Assembly: GCA_022510385.1 (NCBI GenBank) | Contig: JAFLTQ010000010.1 | Coordinates: 33,686 to 97,685 of the forward strand | Source of the DNA: Muribaculaceae bacterium | GTDB lineage: Bacteria > Bacteroidota > Bacteroidia > Bacteroidales > Muribaculaceae | Length of the DNA: 64,000 bases | Reading direction: 5' to 3' | In this document: positions 41,366 through 51,204 of the stretch, piece after piece | Layout: the number at the start of each line of letters is the position of its first letter | Position numbering within the stretch: the stretch's first letter is position 1 | Notes under the pieces: model-generated | Database searches by the model: none | The model's input: the letters and a program-made list of their open reading frames with translations, nothing else | Told to the model about the DNA's origin: nothing | Made by a program: the position numbers and the translations under genes

Positions 41366-43522
41366 ATGAAGATTTACAAGACTGAAGAGATCAAAAACAT
41401 CGCCTTACTCGGCTCTAAAGGGTCGGGTAAGACCACCCTCGCTGAATCGCTTCTTTTTGAAAGCGGCGTAATTAAACGCAGAGGTAACATTGAGTCAGGA
41501 AACACCGTAAGCGACTATTTCCCGGTAGAGAAAGAGTATGGTTACTCCGTTTTCTCAACAGTGTTTAACACAGAATTCAACGGCAAAAAACTGAATTTTG
41601 TAGACTGCCCGGGAGCAGACGACTTCGTAGGGAATGCCTACACTGCCTTAGGAGTTTGCGACACAGGTGTAGTTGTCGTTAATGCTGAATATGGCGTCGA
41701 AGTAGGAACCCAAAATATTTTCCGTGTCACAGGCAAGCTCAACAAACCGGTGGTTTTTGCCCTCAACCATATGGATGGCGAAAAAGTTGATTTCGACAAT
41801 TTGATAGAGCAGCTGCGTGAGCATTTCGGTCAGAATGTCGTGCCGGTGCAATATCCCTTGAATGCAGGAGCCAACTTTAATTCTATGATCGATGTGCTCC
41901 TTATGAAGAAATATGAATGGGGCCCGGATGGTGGTGTGCCTAAAGTGAGCGACATCCCCGCTGATCAGCTTGACAAAGCCACAGAAATGCATGACGCTCT
42001 CTTGGAAGCTGCCGCTTCCAACGATGAAGAGTTGATGGAAAAATTCTTCAGCGACGAACCACTCACTGAAGATGAAATTCGCCAAGGCCTCCGTAAAGGT
42101 ATCATCGACAGAAATCTTTTCCCCGTATTTATTGTCAGCGCATCTAAAGATATGGGAGTGAGAAGAATGATGGAATTCCTTGGAAATATATGCCCATCTC
42201 CGGCTGAAGTGCCGGCTCCTGAAACAACTGCAGGTGTTGAAGTTAAACCGGCTTCTGACGGTCCGCTTTCACTATTCGTTTTCAAGACTTCAGTTGAGCC
42301 ACATATTGGTGAAGTTTCTTATTTCAAGGTAATGAGCGGAACTTTGAAAGCAGGCGATGACCTTGAAAATGTCACAAGAGGCGGTAAAGAACGTTTGGCT
42401 CAGATTTTCACAGTATCCGGTCAGTTGAGAAATCCGGCCGACCAATTGAATGCCGGTGATATCGGCGCTGCAGTAAAACTCAAAGATGTTCGCACCGGTA
42501 ACTCTTTGGATGCTAAGGGTTGCGATTATCAATTCGACTTCATTAAATATCCTGCTCCAAGATATATCAGGGCTATCAAACCTGCTTCTGAAAGCGATGC
42601 TGAAAAGCTTATGAGCATCCTGACCCGTATGCATGAAGAGGATCCCACAATTCTTGTGGAACAAAGCAAGGAGCTGAAACAGACTCTCGTGAAAGGTCAA
42701 GGTGAATTCCACTTGAGAACTCTTAAATGGAGAGTTGAAAATAATGATAAATTGCCGATTGAATTCTTCGAACCGAAGATTCCTTATCGTGAGACAATCA
42801 CAAAGGCTGCTCGCGCTGACTATCGCCATAAAAAACAATCCGGTGGTTCCGGTCAGTTCGGTGAAGTTCACCTCATTATCGAACCATACAGTGAGGGTAT
42901 GCCGGAACCGGATTCCTACAAGTTCGGTAGCCAAGAGTATAAACTCAATGTCAGAGACAAGCAGGAAATTCCATTAGACTGGGGTGGAAAGCTTATAGTC
43001 TACAACTGTATTGTAGGTGGTGCTATTGATGCAAGATTTATCCCTGCTATCGTCAAAGGTTTGATGGACAGAATGGAACAAGGTCCGCTCACCGGTTCTT
43101 ATGCACGTGACGTCAGAGTAATGATTTATGACGGAAAGATGCACCCGGTAGACTCAAATGAAATCTCATTCCGTTTGGCCGGCAGAAATGCTTTCTCTCA
43201 AGCTTTCAAGGCTGCCAATCCGAAGATTCTTGAACCCGTTTATGATGTCGAGGTGATAACTCCTGCCGACACAATGGGTGATGTCATGAAAGATGTAAAC
43301 GGACGTAGAGGTATTATAATGGATCAGGATTCTGAGGGTGGAATCCCGAAACTCACTGCTAAAGTTCCATTAAAGGAAATGTCTTCCTACGCTACTTCCC
43401 TCAGTTCTATAACCGGTGGCCGCGGTTCATTCTCAATGCAGTTCTCATCTTATGAACTCGTGCCCGGTGACGTACAAGACAAGTTGCTTAAAGAATACGC
43501 AGAGACACAGGAAGAGGATTGA
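41366..43522 (+). CDS. fusA2: elongation factor G paralogue (EF-G2 type) with altered GTPase site
   Basis: A 718-residue EF-G homologue with G domain, domain II (about 295-390), III, IV and V all present. The P-loop is intact (GSKGSGKT, 16-23). However, switch I has EYGYS (57-61) instead of ERGIT, G3 has DCPGAD (80-85) instead of DTPGHV so the catalytic His is Ala84, and G4 has NHMD (134-137) instead of NKMD. These changes match the Bacteroides EF-G2 paralogue reported to support translocation without GTP hydrolysis and to be induced in carbon limitation by the CRP-family regulator Cur. It stands alone with its own promoter and terminator; the canonical fusA must be elsewhere. Confidence 0.9.
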   Translation: MKIYKTEEIKNIALLGSKGSGKTTLAESLLFESGVIKRRGNIESGNTVSDYFPVEKEYGYSVFSTVFNTEFNGKKLNFVDCPGADDFVGNAYTALGVCDTGVVVVNAEYGVEVGTQNIFRVTGKLNKPVVFALNHMDGEKVDFDNLIEQLREHFGQNVVPVQYPLNAGANFNSMIDVLLMKKYEWGPDGGVPKVSDIPADQLDKATEMHDALLEAAASNDEELMEKFFSDEPLTEDEIRQGLRKGIIDRNLFPVFIVSASKDMGVRRMMEFLGNICPSPAEVPAPETTAGVEVKPASDGPLSLFVFKTSVEPHIGEVSYFKVMSGTLKAGDDLENVTRGGKERLAQIFTVSGQLRNPADQLNAGDIGAAVKLKDVRTGNSLDAKGCDYQFDFIKYPAPRYIRAIKPASESDAEKLMSILTRMHEEDPTILVEQSKELKQTLVKGQGEFHLRTLKWRVENNDKLPIEFFEPKIPYRETITKAARADYRHKKQSGGSGQFGEVHLIIEPYSEGMPEPDSYKFGSQEYKLNVRDKQEIPLDWGGKLIVYNCIVGGAIDARFIPAIVKGLMDRMEQGPLTGSYARDVRVMIYDGKMHPVDSNEISFRLAGRNAFSQAFKAANPKILEPVYDVEVITPADTMGDVMKDVNGRRGIIMDQDSEGGIPKLTAKVPLKEMSSYATSLSSITGGRGSFSMQFSSYELVPGDVQDKLLKEYAETQEED

Positions 43523-43560
43523 CAACAATGTCATCAATGATATCTTAAATATCCCAATAA

Positions 43561-43592
43561 AAAAACTCGGAGAACATTCTCCGAGTTTTTTA
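43561..43592. terminator. bidirectional terminator between fusA2 and glgP
   Basis: AAAAACTCGGAGAA pairs with TTCTCCGAGTTTTT around a tiny loop (arms 43561-43574 and 43577-43590). The A and T flanks give a U-tract in both directions. It lies 38 nt after fusA2 and 65 nt after the glgP stop. Confidence 0.92.
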
Positions 43593-43656
43593 TTGGCTTT
43601 AATTGATTTTCGCAATTAGTCTGTCTGTTTCACGAAACTCAATCCGATTGTTTACT

Positions 43657-46227
43657 TTAGAACCAGCGGGTATAAGCGAAGTCCATGCGATGTGGCAGAT
43701 CCTTGCTCTTAGGATACATCCTCAATGAATAGCGGAAGGCACCGACATTCTCCAGCTTATGATCATATTCATAAGTATAGATATCTCCTTCATGGCCCAC
43801 AACTTTGAATGGAACTGTCCCCATAAATTCGGCTTGTCCATCACGGTCACGATACTTCACAAGTTCTACTCCGATTGCATCGCCAAGTCCTTTAGTGTCT
43901 ATGACACATTTAATAAACACTTGGTTGCCTGAATTGAGCGCTGCACCTCCCGGAATCTGACCATCGTTGATCTCAACGTTGAGAATCTCAACCTGATCCC
44001 ATTTAGAAGCCACCCTCTCTTTCCATTCCACGATTTCACGTGCTTTTGCAAAATCATTCTTCTTGAGTTTTTCAGCACGTTTTGCCTCAGGAATATACAG
44101 TTTCGATATATAATCATCGAGCTGACGCTTCATAGTGAAGTGTGGGGCTATATTAGCGATACTCCTCTTGATACGGTCGATCCATTCAGGGCTGTAGCCT
44201 TTATAGTTTTTCTTGAAATATAAGGGCACGATCTCATTCTCCAACATAGAATAGATTGTTGCGGCATCAAGTCGATCCTGTTGTCCCTGGTCGGTATATG
44301 TACGCTTTTCTGTAAGCGCCCAACCTGCCAGTTCATCGAACTTATAACCCTCATACCACCAACCATCAAGCACCGAGAAATTAAGCACACCGTTCATTTC
44401 TGCTTTTTCTCCTGAAGTACCGGATGCCTCAAGTGGCCTTGTAGGAGTATTCAACCAGATATCCACTCCGGAAACAAGACGTTTTGCAACTATCATATTA
44501 TAGTCTTCCAAGAAAATTATCTTTCCAAGGAACTGAGGCATCTTTGATATCTCCACTATTCTCTTGATAAGCCCTTGGCCTGCTCCATCTGCAGGGTGAG
44601 CCTTCCCGGAGAATATGAACTGAACGGGATATTTCTCGTTGTTAACTATCTTTTCAAGACGGTCGAGATCGGTAAACAACAGATGTGCACGCTTATATGT
44701 TGCAAAACGGCGGGCAAAACCGATAATAAGGGCATCGGGATTAATCTTTTCGAGGATGCTGACAACAGCACTGGGATCTCCCTGGTTCTTTAGCCATTTC
44801 TCCTTGAAATCGCGTTTTACAAAATTTATAAACTTATGCTTGAGGGTCATCCTCATGTTCCATATTTCTTCATCCGGAACATTGAAAATTCCTCTCCATG
44901 CATCCGGATTGCTTTGATCTTCGAAGAGCTTCTTGCCGAGATTTTCCTCATAAAAAGTTTTCCATTCCGAGGCTGCCCAAGTCGGCATGTGCACTCCATT
45001 GGTGACATATGTGACATGACTTTCATCCGGTCCGTATCCTTTCCATACGCCTGCAAACATCTTCTTCGACACTTCGCCATGAAGCCAGCTAACTCCATTA
45101 GCCTCCTGACATGTGTTGAGAGCGAAGACACTCATAGAGAATTTTTCCGGTGTGTCGGGATTTTCACGTCCCATATTCATCAGGTCGCTCCATGAAATGC
45201 CTAATTTGGCCGGATACTCACCGAGATATTTCCCAAGGAGACTCTCTTCGAAATAGTCATGGCCTGCCGGAACCGGTGTGTGCACTGTATAGAGTGAACT
45301 TGCTCTAACCACCTCTAAAGCCACATTGAAAGGAAGATGGTCTTTCTGAACATAATCTACAAGGCGCTGCAGATTTAGCAATGCAGCATGACCTTCATTG
45401 GCATGATAAATGTCAGTTTTGATTCCAAGTCGATTCAGCATGTAGATACCTCCGATTCCAAGAAGATACTCCTGCTTCATTCGGTTCTCCCAGTCACCGC
45501 CATAGAGCTTATGTGTGATAGGACGGTCGAATTCGGAGTTCATGTCGAAATCCGTATCCAAAAGATAGAGATTCATCCTGCCGACATTTACGCGCCATAC
45601 ATGACAATAAATTATACGTCCCGGATATGGAACTTCAAGTATCATCGGCTGGCCATCTTCTCCCATCACCTGATCGATTGGCAGCTGCTCGAAATTCTGA
45701 GATTCATAATTAGCCACCTGTTGCCCGTCAATGGATAGAGCCTGTGAGAAATAACCATATCGGTATAGGAATCCTACTGCCGTCATCCTTACTCTTGAAT
45801 CGGATGCCTGCTTGATATAGTCGCCGGCCAACACTCCAAGACCTCCTGAATAAATCTTCAGACAGTTACAGAGTCCATATTCCATTGAAAAATATGCCAC
45901 CGACGGAATATCCGTGCGCATTTTCTCTGACATATAGGCCTTGAAATCAGCATATACCTTTTTTATACGCTCCATCATGGCCGAATCTTTCCTTACTTCG
46001 TTTAAGCGGTTGGCGCTTATTCTCTGAAGTAGCATCACCGGGTTTTCTCCAACTTCTCTCCATAAATCATGGTCGAGATCCCGGAAAAGATTTTTCCCTT
46101 CACTATTCCATACCCACCAGATATTTTTTGACAACTCTTCGAGCGGATGAAGTTCTTTCGGTAGTTTAGCACTTACAGTAAGACTACGCCATACCGGCTC
46201 ATTTGTGTTACTTACCTGCAATTTCAT
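43657..46227 (-). CDS. glgP: alpha-glucan phosphorylase
   Basis: GT35 alpha-glucan phosphorylase of 856 residues, of the bacterial/archaeal type with an N-terminal DUF3417 region (about 25-120, [20 protein letters not shown]). It releases glucose 1-phosphate from glycogen or maltodextrin. The PLP-binding segment reads [20 protein letters not shown] (about 590-609) with its lysine present, and the substrate-binding [11 protein letters not shown] precedes it. It starts 30 nt after the glycogen synthase stop, so synthesis and breakdown are encoded in one operon. Confidence 0.94.
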   Translation of the reverse strand: MKLQVSNTNEPVWRSLTVSAKLPKELHPLEELSKNIWWVWNSEGKNLFRDLDHDLWREVGENPVMLLQRISANRLNEVRKDSAMMERIKKVYADFKAYMSEKMRTDIPSVAYFSMEYGLCNCLKIYSGGLGVLAGDYIKQASDSRVRMTAVGFLYRYGYFSQALSIDGQQVANYESQNFEQLPIDQVMGEDGQPMILEVPYPGRIIYCHVWRVNVGRMNLYLLDTDFDMNSEFDRPITHKLYGGDWENRMKQEYLLGIGGIYMLNRLGIKTDIYHANEGHAALLNLQRLVDYVQKDHLPFNVALEVVRASSLYTVHTPVPAGHDYFEESLLGKYLGEYPAKLGISWSDLMNMGRENPDTPEKFSMSVFALNTCQEANGVSWLHGEVSKKMFAGVWKGYGPDESHVTYVTNGVHMPTWAASEWKTFYEENLGKKLFEDQSNPDAWRGIFNVPDEEIWNMRMTLKHKFINFVKRDFKEKWLKNQGDPSAVVSILEKINPDALIIGFARRFATYKRAHLLFTDLDRLEKIVNNEKYPVQFIFSGKAHPADGAGQGLIKRIVEISKMPQFLGKIIFLEDYNMIVAKRLVSGVDIWLNTPTRPLEASGTSGEKAEMNGVLNFSVLDGWWYEGYKFDELAGWALTEKRTYTDQGQQDRLDAATIYSMLENEIVPLYFKKNYKGYSPEWIDRIKRSIANIAPHFTMKRQLDDYISKLYIPEAKRAEKLKKNDFAKAREIVEWKERVASKWDQVEILNVEINDGQIPGGAALNSGNQVFIKCVIDTKGLGDAIGVELVKYRDRDGQAEFMGTVPFKVVGHEGDIYTYEYDHKLENVGAFRYSLRMYPKSKDLPHRMDFAYTRWF

Positions 46228-46257
46228 ATTTCTATTTTTGATTGATTTCTAATTACA

Positions 46258-47940
46258 TCACTTCTTGGCAGCCTTCAAACGAATATTCCTTCTCTTGGCT
46301 GCAATAGCGAATGCTTCGTAATAAAATTCTATAAAATATTTCCAATCGGCCATTTCTGCTGTCTTGTATGCAGCTTTAGCCGATTCTTTTCGTTCCTTCT
46401 CGGTTAAACCGGCAACCCGGCATAATGTTTCTGATATCTCTTGAGCCGCAGCTCCATAATTCGAATCTGTTCGTGAAGCAACCTTGACACCTGCCTCTAA
46501 TATGGAATCACGATGATTGAGCACCGCCCATTGTCCGAAGCCGCTCTTGTCGGTAGTGATTGTGGGTATACCAAATGCAATACTCTCCAACGGAGTGTAG
46601 CCCCACGGCTCATAATATGATGGGAACACTGTCACATCTATTGCCGGCAATAGATCATAATAAGATATATCGACAATCCCGTCTTTCCCGTCAAGATAAC
46701 ATGGCACAAAAACAACGTTGACTTTATTGCCTATTTTCCCCTCTGCCTGCAGCGTTCTTATCCTTAGTGCCACAGAATCTTGTCCCTCATTATGGAGGGA
46801 ATGGGTCATATAGTTGTTTGCCGGAGTCCCCACGCAATCTTTAAGTGCCGGATCAGGGTCGGCCACCCAGGCAGGAGTCAACACTAAACCTAATATATCC
46901 TTTTTGACACAACTCTCTTCGAGTTTTGCCATTGTATCCAAAAAAAGATCAAGCCCCTTGTTACGATATTCATTCCTTCCGGATGTTGCTATGATAAGAG
47001 TGTCATCAGAAAAATTTCTCCCCTTCAATTTTGAAGCTATCCTCAATAATTTTTCTCTTCCCTCTTTTCTCAAGGCTTTATATTTTTTTTGACCCGGCAC
47101 AAAACCCGGTTCGAATCCATTTGGAGTGACAACCTGAGGAGCTGTTTCAAGCAATTTCTCAGCCTCTTTGGCAGTCAAATCGCTGACGGCCGTGAAACAA
47201 TCCGCCTGACGTGCCGCTGTGCTTTCAAGACTATGCTTAGCCTCCATATTCAACTCCCTCGCCATTTGATTGCCGTCATATCCATCGAAATAATCATAGA
47301 GGGGTTTTCCGTTACCACATATGCTGCGACCGATACTTGTGGCATGCGTTGTGAAGAGAGTGGCTGCCTCCGGCATTTTGCTTCTGAGATATAGAAGTCC
47401 CATTCCGGTGGTCCATTCGTTAAAATGAGCAAAGACTCTCTTTGGAGCAACTCCAAGATGAAGGGCAAGGTGTTGTGTCACTATCGCTGACGCAACTGAA
47501 AAGGCACAACCTTCACGGTAATCTCCATATTCATGGAGAGAATCGACTCCGAATTGATGCCACATTTCACCGAAAATAGTATCAAGCGAAGGATAGACTC
47601 CGTCGAATTTTACAAGTATAACCTGTGGAGAGCCGGGGATATCCCAACGGCCGCATCTCACCTTTATATCAAACTCCGGTATCTCCCTGCTTGCAAAATT
47701 ATTTAAAAGCGACTTTGATTCCTTAAAAAACGGGGATTTATTGTCATCGGACCAAATATCCGGACCAATAAAAACTAAAGAATCTCCATATTTTAGCTGA
47801 AGAACTTTTGCCTTTGTTGAGAGAACGGTGTAGATTCCACCGATTTTATTGCAAACTTCCCAACTCGTTTCAGTCAATAGTCCTATTTGCTCCGGCTTTT
47901 TTGCCGGCTTCTTCTCCGGCTTCTGAGTTTGCTTTTTCAT
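46258..47940 (-). CDS. glycogen synthase, GT3 (eukaryote-like) family
   Basis: Glycosyltransferase of 560 residues that resembles animal/fungal glycogen synthase (GT3) rather than bacterial GlgA (GT5). After a Lys/Pro-rich start (1-18) comes ETSWEVCNKIGGIYTVLSTK (about 24-43), the GT3 nucleotide-sugar loop. Later come HFNEWTTGMGLLYL (about 168-181), the central ATSGRNEYRNKGLDLFLD, and FPSYYEPWGYTPLESIAFGIPTI (split about 435-457) with the catalytic glutamates. GT3 enzymes usually use UDP-glucose, which fits the absence of glgC nearby. Transcribed from a perfect promoter with glgP behind it. Confidence 0.9.
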   Translation of the reverse strand: MKKQTQKPEKKPAKKPEQIGLLTETSWEVCNKIGGIYTVLSTKAKVLQLKYGDSLVFIGPDIWSDDNKSPFFKESKSLLNNFASREIPEFDIKVRCGRWDIPGSPQVILVKFDGVYPSLDTIFGEMWHQFGVDSLHEYGDYREGCAFSVASAIVTQHLALHLGVAPKRVFAHFNEWTTGMGLLYLRSKMPEAATLFTTHATSIGRSICGNGKPLYDYFDGYDGNQMARELNMEAKHSLESTAARQADCFTAVSDLTAKEAEKLLETAPQVVTPNGFEPGFVPGQKKYKALRKEGREKLLRIASKLKGRNFSDDTLIIATSGRNEYRNKGLDLFLDTMAKLEESCVKKDILGLVLTPAWVADPDPALKDCVGTPANNYMTHSLHNEGQDSVALRIRTLQAEGKIGNKVNVVFVPCYLDGKDGIVDISYYDLLPAIDVTVFPSYYEPWGYTPLESIAFGIPTITTDKSGFGQWAVLNHRDSILEAGVKVASRTDSNYGAAAQEISETLCRVAGLTEKERKESAKAAYKTAEMADWKYFIEFYYEAFAIAAKRRNIRLKAAKK

Positions 47941-47964
47941 TTACAGGCTCTAAGCTTTACAGTG

Positions 47965-47996
47965 CAAAATTACATAAAAACAGCCTATCAAGCAAA
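47965..47996 (-). promoter_or_regulatory. promoter of the glycogen operon
   Basis: On the minus strand TTTG (47993-47996), 20 nt, TAATTTTG and C (47965-47972). Both elements are perfect. The leader to the ATG at 47940 is about 20 nt. Confidence 0.8.
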
Positions 47997-48012
47997 AGGA
48001 TGTTTTAAAAAT

Positions 48013-48034
48013 GGCTTAATTCCGGCTTAATTCC
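48013..48034. repeat. two tandem copies of an 11-mer
   Basis: GGCTTAATTCC occurs twice in direct succession (48013-48023 and 48024-48034), between the glycogen operon promoter and the terminator of the Bax inhibitor gene. Probably simple slippage. Confidence 0.7.
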
Positions 48035-48040
48035 AACTGC

Positions 48041-48072
48041 AATAAAAATAAACCCCCGGGACTCCCCGAGGG
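48041..48072 (-). terminator. intrinsic terminator of the Bax inhibitor-1 gene
   Basis: On the minus strand CCCTCGGG (48065-48072) pairs with CCCGGGGG (48053-48060) through seven Watson-Crick and one U-G pair around a 4-nt loop, followed by TTTATTTTTA. It lies 14 nt after the stop codon. Confidence 0.8.
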
Positions 48073-48085
48073 CTATAAGAAATTC

Positions 48086-48808
48086 TTAATCGCGGCCTCC
48101 TCCGAATATCCTTAGGAGGAACAGGAAGAGATTGATAAAATCAAGATAAAGGTTCAATGCACCCATTGTTGCAAGCTTATCTGCCATTTGCGGGTCAAGA
48201 TTGGCTGCTGCAAGGCGTTTCACTGTTTGGGTGTCCCATGCAGTTAGACCTGTGAATAACAATACTCCTACTATTGAGATTATCCATTCCAATCCTGAAC
48301 TTTTCAAGAAGATATTCACTACGATAGCTATTATCAAGCCCCAAAGAGCCATGATTAAATAGGTGCCCATCTTTGAGAGATCTCTTTTGGTGAAATATCC
48401 ATATATCGACATCGCTCCAAAGGTCCCTGCAGTGATAAAGAATGTATAGACAATAGTTCCAAGTTTATAGATCACAAACACCGGCGCCAGCCAAACTCCC
48501 ATTGCTGCCGCAAAAATACAGAACAGCAAAAGGCATGTTGCCGTAGACATTTTAGTCAGACGAGCCGGTATCACAAAGGCCATGACAAGCATACCGATAA
48601 AGACTCCCCAGAATACTATCTGATTACTGAAAAAGAAACTCATCGCGCTCGGACTCGATGCAATTCCCAATGCACAAAATGCAGAAATTAACATCCCCAC
48701 AAACATCCTTACGTAGACCCTCTTCATTACAGAATTCGTCTGAGTGGTCACTTCATGTCCCGCTCCATAATATGGCGGCGGAGTGATATTCTGATTCCTA
48801 TACTCCAT
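48086..48808 (-). CDS. Bax inhibitor-1/YccA family membrane protein
   Basis: A 240-residue integral membrane protein of the BI-1/YccA/TMBIM family, whose structurally known members are pH-sensitive calcium leak channels; YccA of E. coli modulates FtsH. A polar start (1-28) is followed by seven hydrophobic helices. The family signature near the end of helix 6, TGLTAWDTQTVKRLA (about 191-205), has the conserved Asp, and the C-terminus has LYLDFINLFLFLLRIFG with the second conserved Asp. Single-gene unit with its own promoter and terminator. Confidence 0.93.
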   Translation of the reverse strand: MEYRNQNITPPPYYGAGHEVTTQTNSVMKRVYVRMFVGMLISAFCALGIASSPSAMSFFFSNQIVFWGVFIGMLVMAFVIPARLTKMSTATCLLLFCIFAAAMGVWLAPVFVIYKLGTIVYTFFITAGTFGAMSIYGYFTKRDLSKMGTYLIMALWGLIIAIVVNIFLKSSGLEWIISIVGVLLFTGLTAWDTQTVKRLAAANLDPQMADKLATMGALNLYLDFINLFLFLLRIFGGGRD

Positions 48809-48896
48809 TGTATTTCTTTTAATTATTTTTCTTCTTTATGTTTATTCTATTCCCTTGATTAGGGCTTTTTTATTTTAAAGACAACACAAACTGTGC

Positions 48897-48904
48897 CAAA
48901 TTTA
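48897..48904 (-). promoter_or_regulatory. promoter -7 box for the Bax inhibitor-1 gene
   Basis: The minus strand reads TAAATTTG followed by G, perfect for the -7 element, about 89 nt before the ATG at 48808. A second TAAATTTG lies 22 nt upstream (48919-48926). No correctly spaced -33 box. Confidence 0.45.
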
Positions 48905-48963
48905 TCGATTCTCTTATTCAAATTTACTCTATTTATTCCGTTTAACCAAAAATTCTCTTTTTT

Positions 48964-50742
48964 TTACATTCTTTCCGGCATCTCAATACCAAGAAGTCCG
49001 GCTGCTTTTTTAAGAATCTTTCCAACCTCCCTTGACAGAATGAGACGCAAGTTCCTGACTTCATTATTCTCCTCCTTCAGAATGGGATAATCATGGTAAA
49101 ATTGATTATACTCCTTTGCAAGATCATAGCAATAGTTGGCTATCACCGCCGGCGAATAATTATCTCCGGCCTCTTTTACCACTGCCGGGAATTCTGCAAG
49201 ACGCTGTATCAAGGCAGACTCTTTCTCATTAGGGATAACTTCTGAATCTATATGAACCGGGAATGAGCCCGCTCTCCTGATGACTGATTGGATCCTTGCA
49301 TAGGTGTATTGTAAGAATGGCCCTGTGTTCCCGTTAAAGTCTATCGACTCTTTTGGATTGAAAAGCATATTCTTTTTCGGATCAACCTTCAAAAGGAAAT
49401 ATTTCAAAGCTCCAAGCCCAACTTTGCGTGCTATCTCTTCAGCCTCATCTTTACCCATGTCGGAAAAACGCTCTGCTGATGCCTCTTTTGCTGATTCTAT
49501 CATCTTATCAATCAGATCATCAGCATCGACAACTGTCCCCTCCCGAGATTTCATTTTACCCTCAGGGAGCTCTACCATCCCATAAGAGAAATGCACAAGA
49601 TCCTTACCCCATTTGAATCCCAACTTGTCAAGAATCAGAGCAAGCACCTGAAAATGATAATTCTGTTCATTCCCAACCACATAAATCATCTTGTCGATGG
49701 GAAAGTCTTGATAACGTAGCTTTGCGGTACCTATATCCTGAGTCATATAGACCGACGTGCCGTCGCTTCTTAGCAGCAATTTATGGTCGAGCCCCTCTGA
49801 TGTCAGATCAGCCCATACCGAGCCATCTTCCTTCTTATACATTATGCCCGACTCTATGCCTCCTAAAACCAGATCCTTACCCTCCAGATATGTGTCTGAC
49901 TCATAATAAATCTTATCAAAATCCACTCCAAGCCGTCTATAGGTCTCATCAAATCCCTTATAGACCCATCCGTTCATTGTAGCCCACAAATCCCGGATTT
50001 CCGGATCGCCGGCTTCCCATTTCCTGAGCATCTCACGTGCCTCCTTCATCAGTTCTGATGAGGCTTCCGCTTCCTCCTGACTCTTGCCGGATTCGACAAG
50101 CTCTTTTAATTCATCCTTATAATGTTTGTCAAATTCCACGTAGTAATCTCCGATAAGATGGTCGCCCTTCTTTCCGGAGCTTTCCGGTGTCTCACCATTT
50201 CCCCACTTCTTCCATGCCAGCATTGATTTACATATATGGATGCCACGGTCGTTGACGATGTTAGTCTTCACAACCTTGTTGCCATTTGCTGAAAGAATCA
50301 GAGATAAAGAATAACCCAACAGATTATTCCTCACATGACCCAAATGCAGTGGCTTATTGGTGTTGGGAGAAGAATATTCAACCATCACAAGAGGAGAATC
50401 CTCAGAAACCTTTTTAATCCCGAATTCATCATCCGAGGATATCTCATTCAAGACTTCTCCCCAAAACGACGGATTTACGGTGATATTCAGGAACCCTTTG
50501 ACTACATTAAACTTTTCTACTGCATGAATATTTTTTTCAAGCCATTCGCCAATCTCTTTAGCGGTCTCTTCCGGATTCTTACGGCTTGCTTTTAGAAATG
50601 GGAACACTACGACAGTCAGATTCCCTTCAAACTCTTTACGGGTGGCTTGCGGTGTGATAGTGGTGGCTTCAAAATCTGCTCCGTAAAGCTCCTTAAGAGC
50701 TTTTGACACGCCTTCGGCAATTATATTTTCTATAGTTGACAT
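48964..50742 (-). CDS. argS: arginyl-tRNA synthetase
   Basis: Class I synthetase of 592 residues. The N-terminal Add-1 domain (about 1-110) binds the tRNA D-loop. The active site has SSPNTNKPLHLGHVRNN (about 127-143, containing the HIGH equivalent HLGH), and the KMSKS equivalent is GKMKSREGTVV (about 398-408). The C-terminal DALR helical domain ends GLLGIEMPERM, the usual family terminus. The gene lies 115 nt downstream of the HU gene stop, with a hairpin in between. I see no clear promoter box in front of it. Confidence 0.96.
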   Translation of the reverse strand: MSTIENIIAEGVSKALKELYGADFEATTITPQATRKEFEGNLTVVVFPFLKASRKNPEETAKEIGEWLEKNIHAVEKFNVVKGFLNITVNPSFWGEVLNEISSDDEFGIKKVSEDSPLVMVEYSSPNTNKPLHLGHVRNNLLGYSLSLILSANGNKVVKTNIVNDRGIHICKSMLAWKKWGNGETPESSGKKGDHLIGDYYVEFDKHYKDELKELVESGKSQEEAEASSELMKEAREMLRKWEAGDPEIRDLWATMNGWVYKGFDETYRRLGVDFDKIYYESDTYLEGKDLVLGGIESGIMYKKEDGSVWADLTSEGLDHKLLLRSDGTSVYMTQDIGTAKLRYQDFPIDKMIYVVGNEQNYHFQVLALILDKLGFKWGKDLVHFSYGMVELPEGKMKSREGTVVDADDLIDKMIESAKEASAERFSDMGKDEAEEIARKVGLGALKYFLLKVDPKKNMLFNPKESIDFNGNTGPFLQYTYARIQSVIRRAGSFPVHIDSEVIPNEKESALIQRLAEFPAVVKEAGDNYSPAVIANYCYDLAKEYNQFYHDYPILKEENNEVRNLRLILSREVGKILKKAAGLLGIEMPERM

Positions 50743-50807
50743 TTCAAAAAAGTGAACTTCAGGAGATTATCTTTTTCTAATTAAGGGTTATCAAATAAAC
50801 GCAAAGA

Positions 50808-50840
50808 AGGAGCGTCCTCGACTCTGCCGTGAACGCTCCT
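50808..50840 (-). terminator. probable terminator of the HU gene
   Basis: On the minus strand AGGAGCGT (50833-50840) pairs with ACGCTCCT (50808-50815) around a 17-nt loop, 18 nt after the HU stop. The following TCTTTGCGTTTATTTG is only partly T-rich, so termination may be incomplete and argS may be reached by read-through. Confidence 0.5.
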
Positions 50841-50857
50841 CAATATCATTCTGGTAC

Positions 50858-51121
50858 TTATTTGCCGAGTTCAGCAGCCGGTTTGAATTTAACTGTCTTA
50901 CGAGCAGCAATAGTGATTTTCTCTTTTGTACGAGGATTAATTCCACTTCTTTCTGGCTTCTCAACCATTGAGAAAGTTCCGAATCCGATAAGCTTTACGC
51001 TATCGTCGTTGGCAAGTGCCTGCTCGATTGATTCGAGGCATGCATCGAGAGCTGCCTTTGCGGCCACTTTGTTAAGCCCGGCTTTGGCAGCGATTTCATT
51101 GATGAGATCTCCTTTATTCAT
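50858..51121 (-). CDS. HU family DNA-binding protein
   Basis: HU-type histone-like protein of 87 residues. It starts MNKGDLINEIAAKAGLNKVAAKAALDACL in the usual helix-turn-helix dimer body (about 1-45) and has the beta-arm with GFGTFSMVEKPERSGINPRTKEKITI (split about 46-71), including the intercalating Pro in NPRT. It bends and compacts DNA as a homodimer or heterodimer. Its own good promoter lies 24 nt upstream, and it forms a short unit after the cls-DUF3109 genes. Confidence 0.95.
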   Translation of the reverse strand: MNKGDLINEIAAKAGLNKVAAKAALDACLESIEQALANDDSVKLIGFGTFSMVEKPERSGINPRTKEKITIAARKTVKFKPAAELGK

Positions 51122-51144
51122 ACTGATTGATTTTAAATTTCGTA

Positions 51145-51176
51145 CAAAGATACTGTTTTTATCTCGTTATTTACAA
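51145..51176 (-). promoter_or_regulatory. promoter of the HU gene
   Basis: On the minus strand TTG (51174-51176), 21 nt, then TATCTTTG (51145-51152). The -7 element is perfect; the leader to the ATG at 51121 would be about 19 nt. Confidence 0.75.
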
Positions 51177-51204
51177 CTGATTAGCAATTTTTTTTTGTTT
51201 TATT

